From contig NC_010556.1 in NCBI RefSeq assembly GCF_000019905.1, positions 1,824,001 through 1,888,000 on the forward strand: a DNA stretch of 64,000 bases. The letters are read 5' to 3'. Source of the stretch: Exiguobacterium artemiae 255-15 (GTDB taxonomy: Bacteria; Bacillota; Bacilli; Exiguobacteriales; Exiguobacteriaceae). Position numbers and translations under genes: made by a program. Below the pieces are notes generated by a model, which saw only the letters and a list, made by a program, of their open reading frames with translations, had not been told where the DNA came from and made no database searches. Shown here one piece after another: positions 27,884 through 36,255 of this stretch; the first letter of the stretch is position 1; each line of letters begins with the position of its first letter.

Positions 27884-28758
27884 ATCTGATAGTCCACCCT
27901 TCCGTTTCGATCCGTCGGTTGAAATGAAATCCGTTCTTTTTCCGATTCGATCTGTTCAAAACGAATCAAATCATACCCTTGCTCGTGCAGACGCTGCTCG
28001 ATAGTCGGCTGATAATGGGACATGAACGTTGCTATCCGCTCATCCGGATGAAAAACGGAAATCGCAATCTTTCGATCCGTAATTAATAAATCCAATGCGA
28101 TTTCACCGGTTTTCGGCAGTTTTAAGTAAAAAGCGATGCGGGCGTGATCGGGATTAAATTCTTTTTGATCAAACGGCGCTTCCATTGTGATATCGACTTC
28201 CTCAAAAGGGCCGAATTGCGGTAATTGAAACAAAAAAATACCGCGCCCGGTTTCATTCGTTGCTTGAATGACTTGTTGGGCGAGCACTTGATCACTGGTC
28301 TTCCGGTCCAATTGTCCTTCCGTCATGCCGTCCGCATGCCGAGCGAGTTGGACCAATTCGATGATTGCTTGTTTAAATGCCGTTCCGGATCCTTCCATCA
28401 CTTTTTGCCCCAGCTGTTGCAACACATCCCGCGTCGTTTGCGGGATCGAGTCATTCGAAAAGTGGGTTAACCGGTTAAAGGCCGGTAAGACTGTCGCCTT
28501 ATTTGGTGCGGACTCTTCTGCTATGATTTTTAGAACCGGTTGTCCATCTGTGCTCGTGACGGTAAAACGGTAGGTCGCACCTTCTTTCAGCTCGGCTGTC
28601 GTTCCTGCCGTCAAGACACGTTGACCAACCTGCAGTTCCATCAGACCGTCCGGAAGCAGCTTCAATACTTTGCCGATGACGTTGGCCCCTTCACGCAACG
28701 GTTGGTTGGTCGCATCAATGATTTTAAAAGGCAGTAAGGCCCGATGTTCAATCTGCAC
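27880..28758 (-). CDS. ylqG: YlqG-like protein with FliK-type C-terminal domain
   Basis: The protein has 292 residues and no signal peptide or membrane helix. The N-terminal region (about 1 to 85) looks like a small beta domain (GKVLKLLPDGLMELQVGQRVL; ends GKVLK and QRVL). The C-terminal third (about 205 to 275) contains LKLPKTGEIALDLLITDRKIAISVF followed by a helix, the pattern of the FliK Flg_hook domain in the true FliK at 9177-10376. The function is unknown. Being next to an FlhB-like gene, it makes a FliK/FlhB-like pair. The same gene order is found in Bacillus. Confidence 0.8.
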   Translation of the reverse strand: MQIEHRALLPFKIIDATNQPLREGANVIGKVLKLLPDGLMELQVGQRVLTAGTTAELKEGATYRFTVTSTDGQPVLKIIAEESAPNKATVLPAFNRLTHFSNDSIPQTTRDVLQQLGQKVMEGSGTAFKQAIIELVQLARHADGMTEGQLDRKTSDQVLAQQVIQATNETGRGIFLFQLPQFGPFEEVDITMEAPFDQKEFNPDHARIAFYLKLPKTGEIALDLLITDRKIAISVFHPDERIATFMSHYQPTIEQRLHEQGYDLIRFEQIESEKERISFQPTDRNGRVDYQI

Positions 28759-28771
28759 GATGGTTTACCTC

Positions 28772-29524
28772 CTAAAGTCGGTCGAGGACCGGTTTAAATG
28801 TCTTCCGGTGAATCGGTGTCACCCCGACACGATCGAGTGCCTGTAAGTGTTGTGCTGTCCCGTACCCGGCATGTTGATCAAAACCGTACTCCGGATAGAG
28901 AACGGCGTATTGTTCCATCATCGTATCCCGTGTTTCTTTAGCGATGACACTCGCCGCTGCAATCGAGACGCTCCGCGCATCTCCTTTGATCAGGGACTCT
29001 TGCGGAAGATCGACATCGAGTGTCATTGCATCCACTAACAAGGCATCCGGTGTCAACTGAGCAACAGCCTGTTGCATCGCTTGCTTCGAGGCCTGATAGA
29101 TGTTGATCCGGTCGATCTCTTCCGGCTCGATGATACCGATTGCGACTTCTGCGACCTCCTGAATATGTTGATAAGCGGCGCTTCGTTGCTTTTTGGACAT
29201 CTGTTTTGAATCCGTCAATCCGGGATGATAAAAGCCGGCCGGCAGGATGACGGCTGCTGCGACAACGGGACCGGCGAGCGGTCCACGGCCGACTTCATCC
29301 ACTCCGGCAATTCGCTGATGCCCTTGTGCACGGTACCGGTCTTCGAACAGGGACCGTTCCTGGAACTGGACACGTTGCTGCTCTTCCTGTAACAATCGGC
29401 GTTCTGCTTGTTTCAAGGCCGTGACAACACCTTTTCGGCCATCTTCGGCGAATTCCTTTTTAAATTGTTCCAATTCTTCCTGCGAAACGTGTGCCAATCG
29501 GGTTTTGATTTCCGTTATGTTCAT
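28772..29524 (-). CDS. rnhB: Ribonuclease HII
   Basis: Removes RNA from RNA-DNA hybrids and single ribonucleotides misincorporated into DNA. The family motif GVDEVGRGPLAGPVV (about residue 74) supplies the catalytic acids, and later motifs include LLVDAMTLD and KGDARSVSIAAASVIAK. From ATG at 29524 (AAGGAG upstream) it is 250 residues; the frame is open 27 codons further through the preceding terminator and is not used. Confidence 0.96.
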   Translation of the reverse strand: MNITEIKTRLAHVSQEELEQFKKEFAEDGRKGVVTALKQAERRLLQEEQQRVQFQERSLFEDRYRAQGHQRIAGVDEVGRGPLAGPVVAAAVILPAGFYHPGLTDSKQMSKKQRSAAYQHIQEVAEVAIGIIEPEEIDRINIYQASKQAMQQAVAQLTPDALLVDAMTLDVDLPQESLIKGDARSVSIAAASVIAKETRDTMMEQYAVLYPEYGFDQHAGYGTAQHLQALDRVGVTPIHRKTFKPVLDRL

Positions 29525-29539
29525 GACGTAGCTCCTTTT

Positions 29540-29579
29540 TGAAAAAAGCTTGGATTTCTCATCATGAGAAACCCAAGCC
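29540..29579 (-). terminator. Intrinsic terminator of rbgA
   Basis: A stem of about 15 bp with one mismatch (GCTTGGGTTTCTCAT against ATGAGAAATCCAAGC) is followed by TTTTTTC on the minus strand. It lies between rbgA and rnhB, so rnhB needs read-through or its own promoter. Confidence 0.9.
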
Positions 29580-29583
29580 TGTC

Positions 29584-30450
29584 TTATTCTGTGACGGTTG
29601 CCCACTCTTCGACGGTCTCGAGCGTGACACGACCAATTTTCTCCGTCCGTAGCTCATGAAGCAACATTTCACTTGTCCGTTCAAAGTCGACATAACCGCC
29701 TGTTACGAAACCGCGGTTTTTACCGATCGCTTCGAGCACTTCGACGGCTTCACCTGACACATCCTGTAACCGATAACGGGCTTTCAGTTGCTCCGGATAA
29801 CGGGACTTGAGCTCTCGGATTGCAAACAAGGCGATATCATCGATATTCAGGATATCATCTTTAATGGCACCCGTCGCCGCTAAACGGTAACCGACAAGCT
29901 GGTCATCGAACTTCGGCCAAAGAATTCCCGGTGTATCGAGTAGTTCCATTTCACCTGTTTTCATTTTGATCCATTGTTGACGTTTCGTTACACCTGGACG
30001 GTCGCCTGTGATTGCGATGTTCCGTCCGGCCAACCGATTGATCAAGGTTGATTTTCCGACGTTCGGAATCCCGATGATCAACGCGCGAATCGCACTCGGG
30101 TTCCGTCCCTTATCCCGCATCCGGTCATGTTTGTCTTTCATCAAGCGTAAGGCACCTTCATGAATCTGACCCAACCCTTTACTGTGCTTCGCATCCACGG
30201 CGATGACGTCGACACCGTCTTTACGGAGTGCATGCATCCATTTTTCCGTCAGCCGGGCATCCGCCATATCTGATTTATTCAGGACGATCAGTCGTGGTTT
30301 GCCTGCTGTGATTTGTTCGACCATCGGATTACGGCTCGACATCGGTAAACGTGCGTCGACTAATTCGATGACGACATCAATCAATTTTAATTTTTCCGTC
30401 ACTTCACGGCGTGCTTTCGCCATGTGTCCCGGGAACCATTGTATTGTCAT
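29584..30450 (-). CDS. rbgA: Ribosome biogenesis GTPase RbgA (YlqF)
   Basis: Circularly permuted GTPase required late in 50S subunit assembly. GTPase motifs appear in permuted order: NKSD (G4, about residue 60), GIPNVGKST (G1, about 125) and DTPG (G3, about 175). A C-terminal RNA-binding domain follows. I use ATG at 30450 ([13 protein letters not shown], 288 aa; GAGGTGG upstream); the frame opens three codons earlier. Confidence 0.97.
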   Translation of the reverse strand: MTIQWFPGHMAKARREVTEKLKLIDVVIELVDARLPMSSRNPMVEQITAGKPRLIVLNKSDMADARLTEKWMHALRKDGVDVIAVDAKHSKGLGQIHEGALRLMKDKHDRMRDKGRNPSAIRALIIGIPNVGKSTLINRLAGRNIAITGDRPGVTKRQQWIKMKTGEMELLDTPGILWPKFDDQLVGYRLAATGAIKDDILNIDDIALFAIRELKSRYPEQLKARYRLQDVSGEAVEVLEAIGKNRGFVTGGYVDFERTSEMLLHELRTEKIGRVTLETVEEWATVTE

Positions 30451-30561
30451 TTCTTCCACCTCAAGTTTTCATAGTGCTTGGACTGCTAATAATGAACGAT
30501 ATATACGTCGTGTCCCGTGTTACCGATTCACCGTCTGTTCGAGAGAAACGATCCATTCTCT

Positions 30562-30567
30562 AGTATA
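30562..30567 (-). promoter_or_regulatory. Candidate sigma-A -10 box and leader of rbgA
   Basis: TATACT on the minus strand lies 112 bases before the rbgA start, inside a 214-base gap that also holds the lepB terminator. The -35 region is poor. The predicted leader starts with AGAGAA paired to TTCTCT (6 bp, loop 8). I recognise no known riboswitch in it. Confidence 0.4.
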
Positions 30568-30607
30568 CGCAACTTTTCGACAGAAAAGAACCCTGTCCCC
30601 GTCCGAA

Positions 30608-30641
30608 CAAAAAAACGAAGTCCACATTTTGTGAACTTCGT
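30608..30641 (-). terminator. Intrinsic terminator of lepB
   Basis: An 11-bp stem with one mismatch (ACGAAGTTCAC against GTGGACTTCGT) with a 5-base loop is followed by seven T on the minus strand, immediately after the lepB stop. Confidence 0.92.
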
Positions 30642-30664
30642 TTCTTGAAAGAGGATCGCCGTCA

Positions 30665-31204
30665 TCAATCAACGGACCGGACATCATTAAACGGGTAGAA
30701 GACGAAATTCGTCGTACCGACGATTTGATCCTCGTCCACAAAACCGATATCACGGCTGTCTTTCGAGTTTTGACGGTTATCTCCCATCACAAACACTTTT
30801 CCTTTTGGAACAGTCTTTTGCGCTGTTTTTTCTTCCAATGTAAAGTCTTCTGTTAAAGGAACACCGTTCATCTGTGCCTTAAATTCGTTCAGATAAGGTT
30901 CCTCGACTTTTTTATCGTTGACGTATAACGTATCATCTTTGTAGTACATCGTATCACCTGGAACAGCAATCACACGTTTGATGTAGTCCCGTGTTTCTGT
31001 CGCATGGAAGACCACGATGTCCCCCCGTTCCGGTTCATTGAAATAATAAGGAACCTTATTGACAATCATTCGGTCCGAATTGTGTAAGGTCGGCATCATC
31101 GATTCGCCGTCCACGATAACCGGGACGAATAAAAACGTTCGGATGATGAACGCAATTACGAGCGCCACGACTAGCGCCTTAATCCAACTAAATAACTCCT
31201 TCAC
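30665..31204 (-). CDS. lepB: Signal peptidase I
   Basis: Membrane serine protease that releases secreted proteins from their signal peptides. One N-terminal membrane helix (about 10 to 30) is followed by DGESMMPTL with nucleophile Ser35, YIKRVIAVPGD with general base Lys76, and GDNRQNSKDSR near the C-terminus. The frame opens at GTG 31213, but AAGGAG is well placed only for the in-frame GTG at 31204 (179 aa), which I use. The size fits Bacillus SipS-type enzymes. Confidence 0.95.
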   Translation of the reverse strand: MKELFSWIKALVVALVIAFIIRTFLFVPVIVDGESMMPTLHNSDRMIVNKVPYYFNEPERGDIVVFHATETRDYIKRVIAVPGDTMYYKDDTLYVNDKKVEEPYLNEFKAQMNGVPLTEDFTLEEKTAQKTVPKGKVFVMGDNRQNSKDSRDIGFVDEDQIVGTTNFVFYPFNDVRSVD

Positions 31205-31259
31205 GCGTTCCACTCCTTCAACTCAATCTCTTGCCTAAACCTAGTATACGCATAAACGA

Positions 31260-31290
31260 TAAAAAAAAGAAGCTTGTCCGGAGACAAGCC
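31260..31290 (-). terminator. Intrinsic terminator of rplS
   Basis: A 7-bp GC-containing stem (GCTTGTC with GACAAGC) and 4-base loop is followed by TTCTTTTTTTT on the minus strand, just after the rplS stop. Confidence 0.88.
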
Positions 31291-31304
31291 ACTTTTTCAC
31301 ATGA

Positions 31305-31658
31305 TTAACGACGAATTTCTTTAATACGAGCCGCTTTACCACGAAGGTTACGGAGGTAGTAAAGTTTCGCACGACGGACTTTACCGTAACGAACGACTTC
31401 GATTTGCGCAACACGTGGTGAGTGAAGCGGGAATGCACGCTCAACGCCAACTCCGTAAGAAATCTTACGAACTGTAAACGTTTCGCTGATGCCGCCACCG
31501 TGACGTTTGATGACTACGCCTTCGAAAAGCTGGATCCGCTCACGCGTTCCCTCGACGACTTTAACGTGGACGCGGACTGTATCACCAGGACGGAATGCAG
31601 GGACGTCTGACTTGATTTGTTCTTGTGTAATTTCACGGAACAATTGTTGTGTGTTCAT
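31305..31658 (-). CDS. rplS: Large ribosomal subunit protein L19
   Basis: Binds at the 30S-50S interface. The 117 residues contain the L19 signature [29 protein letters not shown] (ends FRPGD and EGVVI) and the [21 protein letters not shown]-terminus. It follows trmD with a 112-base gap that may hold an autoregulatory leader. Confidence 0.98.
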   Translation of the reverse strand: MNTQQLFREITQEQIKSDVPAFRPGDTVRVHVKVVEGTRERIQLFEGVVIKRHGGGISETFTVRKISYGVGVERAFPLHSPRVAQIEVVRYGKVRRAKLYYLRNLRGKAARIKEIRR

Positions 31659-31662
31659 GAAT

Positions 31663-31740
31663 GATTTCTCCTTTTTTCACCAATGTTCGTATCTTCATTT
31701 GCCTCTGGCATCCAACAGCGGAACATCGTTAATAGGTGGC
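31663..31740 (-). promoter_or_regulatory. Possible L19 (rplS) mRNA leader
   Basis: Between trmD and rplS, TTGTCA and TAAGTT spaced 17 bases apart (minus strand, about 31779 to 31751) could be a promoter that initiates near 31745. The downstream leader has a compact GTGGC-AAAA-GCCAC hairpin and further potential pairing before the AAAAGGAG site. Many Bacillota carry an L19-binding leader here. I cannot fold it against the known consensus, so this is tentative. Confidence 0.4.
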
Positions 31741-31770
31741 TTTTGCCACATGTTTTAACTTATCACAGTT

Positions 31771-32499
31771 TCAGTCGTTTGACAATCCTGAAATTGATTG
31801 CAGGTAACGGCGGTCGGTCTCGGACAGGTCGGCCGTTTCGAGTAAATCCGGTCGCCGCTCAAGCGTCCGTCTCAATGCCTGTTCACGGCGCCAAGTTTCA
31901 ATCCGGGCATGATTACCCGACAATAAAACTTCCGGGACCGTCAAACCGCGAAAATCAGCCGGCCGTGTGTAATGCGGGTATTCGAGCAGACCGGTCGAAA
32001 ACGAGTCGTCTTCATGGCTCGCGGCCTTTCCGAGAACATCCGGCAACAGGCGAACCGTCGCATCGATCATCGTCATGGCTGCAAGTTCGCCGCCGGTCAG
32101 AACAAAATCGCCAAGTGAGACTTCATCTGTCACCAGTTCATCATGAACCCGTTGGTCGAACCCTTCATAATGACCGCATAAAAAGACAAGATCCGTTTCT
32201 TTGGACCATTCTTCCGCAAGACGTTGATCAAACCGACGCCCTGTTGGTGTCAACGCAATGATACGCCGTTTTGCTTCAGGCAAGTCGGCGATTGCGTCAA
32301 AAATCGGTTGGGGCATCAATAACATGCCTGCCCCACCGCCGTAGGGGGAATCATCGACACGACCATGACGATTCGTCGAGTAGTCCCGAAAATTGACATA
32401 GTTGAGTTCAATCCGTTTCTCCTCTTGCGCACGGGCGACAATCGAGTGATTCAGTGCCGTGAACATTTCCGGAAATAGCGTCAGGACCGTGATGTTCAT
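31771..32499 (-). CDS. trmD: tRNA (guanine-37-N1)-methyltransferase TrmD
   Basis: SPOUT methyltransferase that makes m1G37 to prevent frameshifting. The 242 residues start [13 protein letters not shown]. They carry [10 protein letters not shown], the knotted SAM site with [13 protein letters not shown] and [15 protein letters not shown] (about residues 110 to 145), and a C-terminal tRNA-binding domain. The ATG overlaps the rimM stop (ATGA). Confidence 0.98.
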   Translation of the reverse strand: MNITVLTLFPEMFTALNHSIVARAQEEKRIELNYVNFRDYSTNRHGRVDDSPYGGGAGMLLMPQPIFDAIADLPEAKRRIIALTPTGRRFDQRLAEEWSKETDLVFLCGHYEGFDQRVHDELVTDEVSLGDFVLTGGELAAMTMIDATVRLLPDVLGKAASHEDDSFSTGLLEYPHYTRPADFRGLTVPEVLLSGNHARIETWRREQALRRTLERRPDLLETADLSETDRRYLQSISGLSND

Positions 32500-33005
32500 C
32501 CTTCTATCAAACCCGGTAACGGTGTGATTTGAATCCGTTTGGCTTCGACGTCAATTGAAGCGACGACTTGTTCGATATAGGGAATCAGCACATCTTTTTT
32601 GCCGGGACGTTTGATCGTCCAGACGTCGTTTGCGCCCGTCTCGAGAATCTCGGATACGACACCAATTTCATCCTCACCGTCAAAGACGGTACAGCCGATG
32701 ATTTCATGGTAATAAAATTCATGTTCTCCGAGCTCTTGTAAGGCTTCCGGATGCACATACAGTTTCAAGCCTTTATATTTCTCGACATCATTGATGTGTT
32801 GCATGCCTTTAAACGTCACCATGATGAATTGTTTATGTTTGCGGTAACTGCTGATCATAAACGGCGTGTAGATTCCGTTCGACTCAAGAAATACCTCATT
32901 ACCGACTTTAAAACGCTGTTCCGGAAAATCCGTGCTTGCGAGGAGTTTCAATTCGCCTTTCAAACCGTGCGTGTTGGCGATTTTTGCGACTTCCAACCAT
33001 TCCAT
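32496..33005 (-). CDS. rimM: Ribosome maturation factor RimM
   Basis: Assists 30S head maturation through binding uS19. It has 169 residues from ATG at 33005 ([27 protein letters not shown] upstream). The N-terminal RimM barrel has the THGLKGELK motif, and a C-terminal PRC-barrel ends in [15 protein letters not shown] and [10 protein letters not shown]. Unlike Bacillus, it directly follows rpsP with no khpA/ylqD genes between. Confidence 0.95.
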   Translation of the reverse strand: MEWLEVAKIANTHGLKGELKLLASTDFPEQRFKVGNEVFLESNGIYTPFMISSYRKHKQFIMVTFKGMQHINDVEKYKGLKLYVHPEALQELGEHEFYYHEIIGCTVFDGEDEIGVVSEILETGANDVWTIKRPGKKDVLIPYIEQVVASIDVEAKRIQITPLPGLIEG

Positions 33006-33057
33006 CTGTTTCACTTCCTTATCCACAAGTCTTATTTCTTGTTATTATTTTGCCATA

Positions 33058-33087
33058 CAAAAAGGAGGTAAGCTTTCGCTCACCTCC
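33058..33087 (-). terminator. Intrinsic terminator of rpsP
   Basis: A 10-bp stem with one mismatch (GGAGGTGAGC with GCTTACCTCC) and GAAA tetraloop is followed by TTTTTG on the minus strand. It sits eight bases after the rpsP stop and may give partial read-through into rimM, since no strong promoter is visible in the 52 bases before rimM. Confidence 0.9.
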
Positions 33088-33094
33088 AATAGTC

Positions 33095-33370
33095 TTACTT
33101 CGCGAGTTTCGCGTTGTGGAATTTCTCCATGATACCAGCTTTTGAGAAGAGGTTACGAACTGTGTCCGAAGGTTTAGCACCTTCAGCGAGCCATTTAAGA
33201 GCAAGCTCTTCGTTAAGTTTTACTTCTGCTTCTGGTTTAGCAACCGGGTTGTAGTATCCGATTTGCTCGATGAAACGACCATCACGTGGTGCACGTGAGT
33301 CTGCTACTACCACACGGTAGAAAGGTGATTTGTTTGCGCCCATGCGCTTAAGACGAATTTTAACTGCCAT
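33095..33370 (-). CDS. rpsP: Small ribosomal subunit protein S16
   Basis: Small-subunit assembly protein. ATG at 33370 ([19 protein letters not shown]) gives 91 residues, the usual length, with GGAGGG upstream. The conserved [15 protein letters not shown] and GYYNP segments are present. The open frame extends 38 codons upstream across the promoter and is not coding there. Confidence 0.98.
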   Translation of the reverse strand: MAVKIRLKRMGANKSPFYRVVVADSRAPRDGRFIEQIGYYNPVAKPEAEVKLNEELALKWLAEGAKPSDTVRNLFSKAGIMEKFHNAKLAK

Positions 33371-33430
33371 TCGTAAGTCCCTCCAAATAGTAAATAATTT
33401 TTTTCGTTTAGTCAAATTGACAACTTCACT

Positions 33431-33459
33431 AGTATACAACGTTCCAGCAAAAGTGAAAA
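33431..33459 (-). promoter_or_regulatory. Candidate sigma-A promoter of rpsP
   Basis: TTTTCA (33459-33454) and TATACT (33436-33431) are 17 bases apart on the minus strand, 60 bases before the rpsP start and just past the ffh stop region. Confidence 0.5.
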
Positions 33460-33464
33460 GACTT

Positions 33465-34817
33465 TTAGAAGAATGGGAGGCCAAAGCCGCCTTTCTTTTT
33501 CCCTTTGCCCATTTGGCCGGAGAATTGTTTCATCATCTTCCGCATGTCTTCAAATTGCTTAATCAATCGGTTTACTTCTTGAATGCTGCGACCACTGCCG
33601 CGCGCAATCCGTTTCCGACGACTGGCATTGAGAATTTCCGGTTCAGTCCGCTCTCGTTTTGTCATCGATTGAATAATCGCTTCGACATAGACGAGTTGCT
33701 TCTCATCGATTTGGGCATTTTTCAGACCCTTCATCTTTCCTTTACCGGCACCCGGAATCATTCCTAACAACTCATCCAAAGGACCCATCTGTTTCACTTG
33801 CTGTAACTGCTCGATGAAATCGTCAAACGTGAACGATGCATCGCGCATTTTGCCTTCGAGCTCTTTGGCGCGTGTTGCGTCCATTTGAGACTCCGCTTTT
33901 TCAATCAGCGTCAGCATATCTCCCATGCCGAGAATCCGTGACGCCATCCGCTCTGGATAGAATGGCTCGATTGCGTCCAGCTTCTCTCCAAGACCGACGA
34001 ATTTAATCGGTGCTCCGGTGACTGCCTTGATGGAGAGTGCTGCTCCGCCTCGAGTATCCCCGTCGAGCTTCGTCAAGACGACACCTGTCACACCCAGCTT
34101 TTCATTAAAGCTTTGCGCGACATTGACAGCGTCCTGACCCGTCATTGAATCGACGACAAGGAAAATTTCATTTGGTTTGGCGATTTCTTTCACATCAACC
34201 AGTTCCTGCATCAGGTCCTCGTCGATATGTAAGCGTCCCGCCGTATCGATCAACACGATATCGTGGTGATGCTCTTTTGCATAGTCGAGAGCGTTCGTAA
34301 CAATCTCTTGTGGACTGACCTGATCTCCCATTGAGAAAACCGGCAGTTCGAGTTGTTTCCCTAACGTCTCGAGCTGTTTGATCGCAGCCGGTCGGTAAAT
34401 ATCCGCTGCGACGAGCAGTGGACTGCGATTTTGTTTCTTCCGTAAATGATTCGCGAGTTTTCCGACCGTCGTCGTCTTACCTGCCCCTTGTAAACCGGTC
34501 ATCATGATGACGGTTGGCGGACGGTTCGATAACGTCAACGGAGAAACTTCTGACCCCATCAGTTTCGTCAATTCGTCATGGACGATTTTGACGACTTGCT
34601 GACCTGGTGTGAGAGACGTCATGACATCTTGCCCGACTGCACGTTCTTTCACATCATTTACGAATTGTTTAACGACTTTGAAGTTGACGTCAGCTTCTAA
34701 TAACGCAAGGCGGACCTCACGCATCATTTCTTTTACGTCCGCTTCAGAAATCTTACCTTTACCCCGCATTTTAGCGAGGCTGGCTTGAAGCCGTTCCGAT
34801 AATCCTTCGAATGCCAT
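33465..34817 (-). CDS. ffh: Signal recognition particle protein Ffh
   Basis: GTPase of the signal recognition particle that binds signal sequences and 4.5S RNA. The 450 residues comprise an N domain, a G domain with [24 protein letters not shown] and [10 protein letters not shown], and a Met-rich M domain from about 300 ([16 protein letters not shown] is the RNA-binding part). The C-terminus ends [14 protein letters not shown]. It follows ylxM, as in most Bacillota. Confidence 0.98.
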   Translation of the reverse strand: MAFEGLSERLQASLAKMRGKGKISEADVKEMMREVRLALLEADVNFKVVKQFVNDVKERAVGQDVMTSLTPGQQVVKIVHDELTKLMGSEVSPLTLSNRPPTVIMMTGLQGAGKTTTVGKLANHLRKKQNRSPLLVAADIYRPAAIKQLETLGKQLELPVFSMGDQVSPQEIVTNALDYAKEHHHDIVLIDTAGRLHIDEDLMQELVDVKEIAKPNEIFLVVDSMTGQDAVNVAQSFNEKLGVTGVVLTKLDGDTRGGAALSIKAVTGAPIKFVGLGEKLDAIEPFYPERMASRILGMGDMLTLIEKAESQMDATRAKELEGKMRDASFTFDDFIEQLQQVKQMGPLDELLGMIPGAGKGKMKGLKNAQIDEKQLVYVEAIIQSMTKRERTEPEILNASRRKRIARGSGRSIQEVNRLIKQFEDMRKMMKQFSGQMGKGKKKGGFGLPFF

Positions 34818-34828
34818 GAAATTGCCCC

Positions 34829-35149
34829 CTACTCTAATTGCTCAAGTGCCGCAATGGTCACGTGAGCTTCGCTCGGAAGGTCAAGTTGCTTTAACTGATC
34901 AAGGAGTAACTTTCTCTGTTCATACTTTGCAAACAGACCCAGTCGTTCTTCATATTGTTCAAGCATCGCTTCCGTACGTTTTATGTTGTCGTAGACTGCT
35001 TGTCGGCTGACTTCAAACTCATCGGCGATCTCACCTAACGAAAAGTCATCCAGATAATAGAGTGACATATAATTCCGTTGTTTCGGCGTCAAAAGCTCCT
35101 GATAAAAGTCAATCAGATAATTCATCCGGTTCGTCTTATCAAGTGTCAT
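34829..35149 (-). CDS. ylxM: YlxM/p13 family SRP-associated protein
   Basis: Helix-turn-helix protein of 106 residues, sigma-region-4-like: [42 protein letters not shown] (ends LTPKQ and IKRTEA). It is conserved next to ffh. Work in streptococci and Bacillus links it to SRP assembly or function; it is not a typical DNA-binding regulator. Promoter and ribosome site (GGAGGTG) are clear. Confidence 0.92.
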   Translation of the reverse strand: MTLDKTNRMNYLIDFYQELLTPKQRNYMSLYYLDDFSLGEIADEFEVSRQAVYDNIKRTEAMLEQYEERLGLFAKYEQRKLLLDQLKQLDLPSEAHVTIAALEQLE

Positions 35150-35194
35150 TCGAGCACCTCCACGGTTGTTAAGTGAAATTCCTTTACAGATAGT

Positions 35195-35223
35195 ATAGTA
35201 CAGCCCTCACAGTGTGTTGTCAA
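35195..35223 (-). promoter_or_regulatory. Sigma-A promoter of ylxM-ffh
   Basis: Perfect TTGACA (35223-35218) and TACTAT (35200-35195) are spaced 17 bases on the minus strand, 45 bases before the ylxM start, in the 101-base gap after ftsY. Confidence 0.8.
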
Positions 35224-35250
35224 GTTTTTTTCTTTACAAGGAAATCGAGG

Positions 35251-36255
35251 TCAGTCCTCTTCTCGGACTTCTTCGACTGTTTCTTTTTCTTCAAAGACAT
35301 CCCCGAATAATCCATAGACGAATTGTTCGGCATCGAACGGTTGTAAGTCATCGATTTTTTCACCGAGACCGACGAATTTCACCGGCAGATCCAGCTCATT
35401 CTTAATCGCAAGAACGATTCCGCCTTTCGCCGTTCCGTCAAGCTTCGTCAGAACGATTCCGCTGACATCGGTCGCCTGTTTAAAGGCTTTGGCTTGAACC
35501 ATTGCATTTTGACCCGTCGTCGCGTCAAGCGCAAGCAATACTTCATGCGGTGCTCCCGGAATTTCCCGTTCGATGACACGTTTTACTTTTTCAAGTTCAT
35601 TCATTAAATTGACTTTGTTTTGCAGACGACCGGCTGTATCGCAAATCAGCACATCGACACGGCGTGCTTTTGCGGCCTGGACAGCATCATAGATGACTGC
35701 CGCCGGATCCGATCCTTCTCCCTGACGGATGACCGGAACACCGGAACGTTCACCCCAGACTTGAAGTTGGTCGATTGCACCGGCCCGGAATGTATCGCCG
35801 GCTGCGAGCATTACCGTTTTGCCTTCGTTTTTCAGACGATTCGCCAGTTTACCGATTGTCGTCGTTTTCCCGACGCCGTTGACACCGACAAATAAGATCA
35901 CATTGAGTTCATGACTGAGATCAAGTTCGGACTCTTCTTCTTCCACCAGCATGTTGGCGACAACTTCGACAAGTACGTCACGCACTTCTTTTGTATCCTT
36001 AACGTTTTTACGTTTGACTTCAACTTTTAACTTTTCGACAAGATCCATCGTCGTCGTGACACCGACATCGGCCTGAATCAATACTTCTTCCAACTCTTCG
36101 AAAAAATCTTCGTCGACTTCCCGGAAGCGGTAGACGAGATCATTGACGGCATTCGCCAGTCCGTCCCGTGTTTTCGTCAAACCTTCCGTAAACTTCGATG
36201 TCACTTCTTGTGTCGAAGTCGTCAACCGGTCTTTTAACTTTTTAAAGAAACTCAT
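35251..36255 (-). CDS. ftsY: Signal recognition particle receptor FtsY
   Basis: Membrane-associated GTPase receptor for SRP. The 334 residues have a short charged N-terminus ([16 protein letters not shown]), an NG domain with [34 protein letters not shown] and the C-terminal [15 protein letters not shown]. The long acidic A domain of E. coli FtsY is absent, as usual in Bacillota. Its ATG overlaps the smc stop (ATGA). Confidence 0.98.
   Translation of the reverse strand: MSFFKKLKDRLTTSTQEVTSKFTEGLTKTRDGLANAVNDLVYRFREVDEDFFEELEEVLIQADVGVTTTMDLVEKLKVEVKRKNVKDTKEVRDVLVEVVANMLVEEEESELDLSHELNVILFVGVNGVGKTTTIGKLANRLKNEGKTVMLAAGDTFRAGAIDQLQVWGERSGVPVIRQGEGSDPAAVIYDAVQAAKARRVDVLICDTAGRLQNKVNLMNELEKVKRVIEREIPGAPHEVLLALDATTGQNAMVQAKAFKQATDVSGIVLTKLDGTAKGGIVLAIKNELDLPVKFVGLGEKIDDLQPFDAEQFVYGLFGDVFEEKETVEEVREED

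Noticed and set aside
30541-31260. The shared GCGTATACTAG at the rbgA and lepB promoters as a specific regulatory repeat.
   Set aside because: It is mostly the -10 consensus TATACT with a few matching neighbours; two copies are not enough to claim a regulator site.
31683-32261. A 192-codon plus-strand frame opposite trmD, starting in the rplS-trmD gap.
   Set aside because: Shadow of trmD; the gap is better explained by the rplS promoter and leader.
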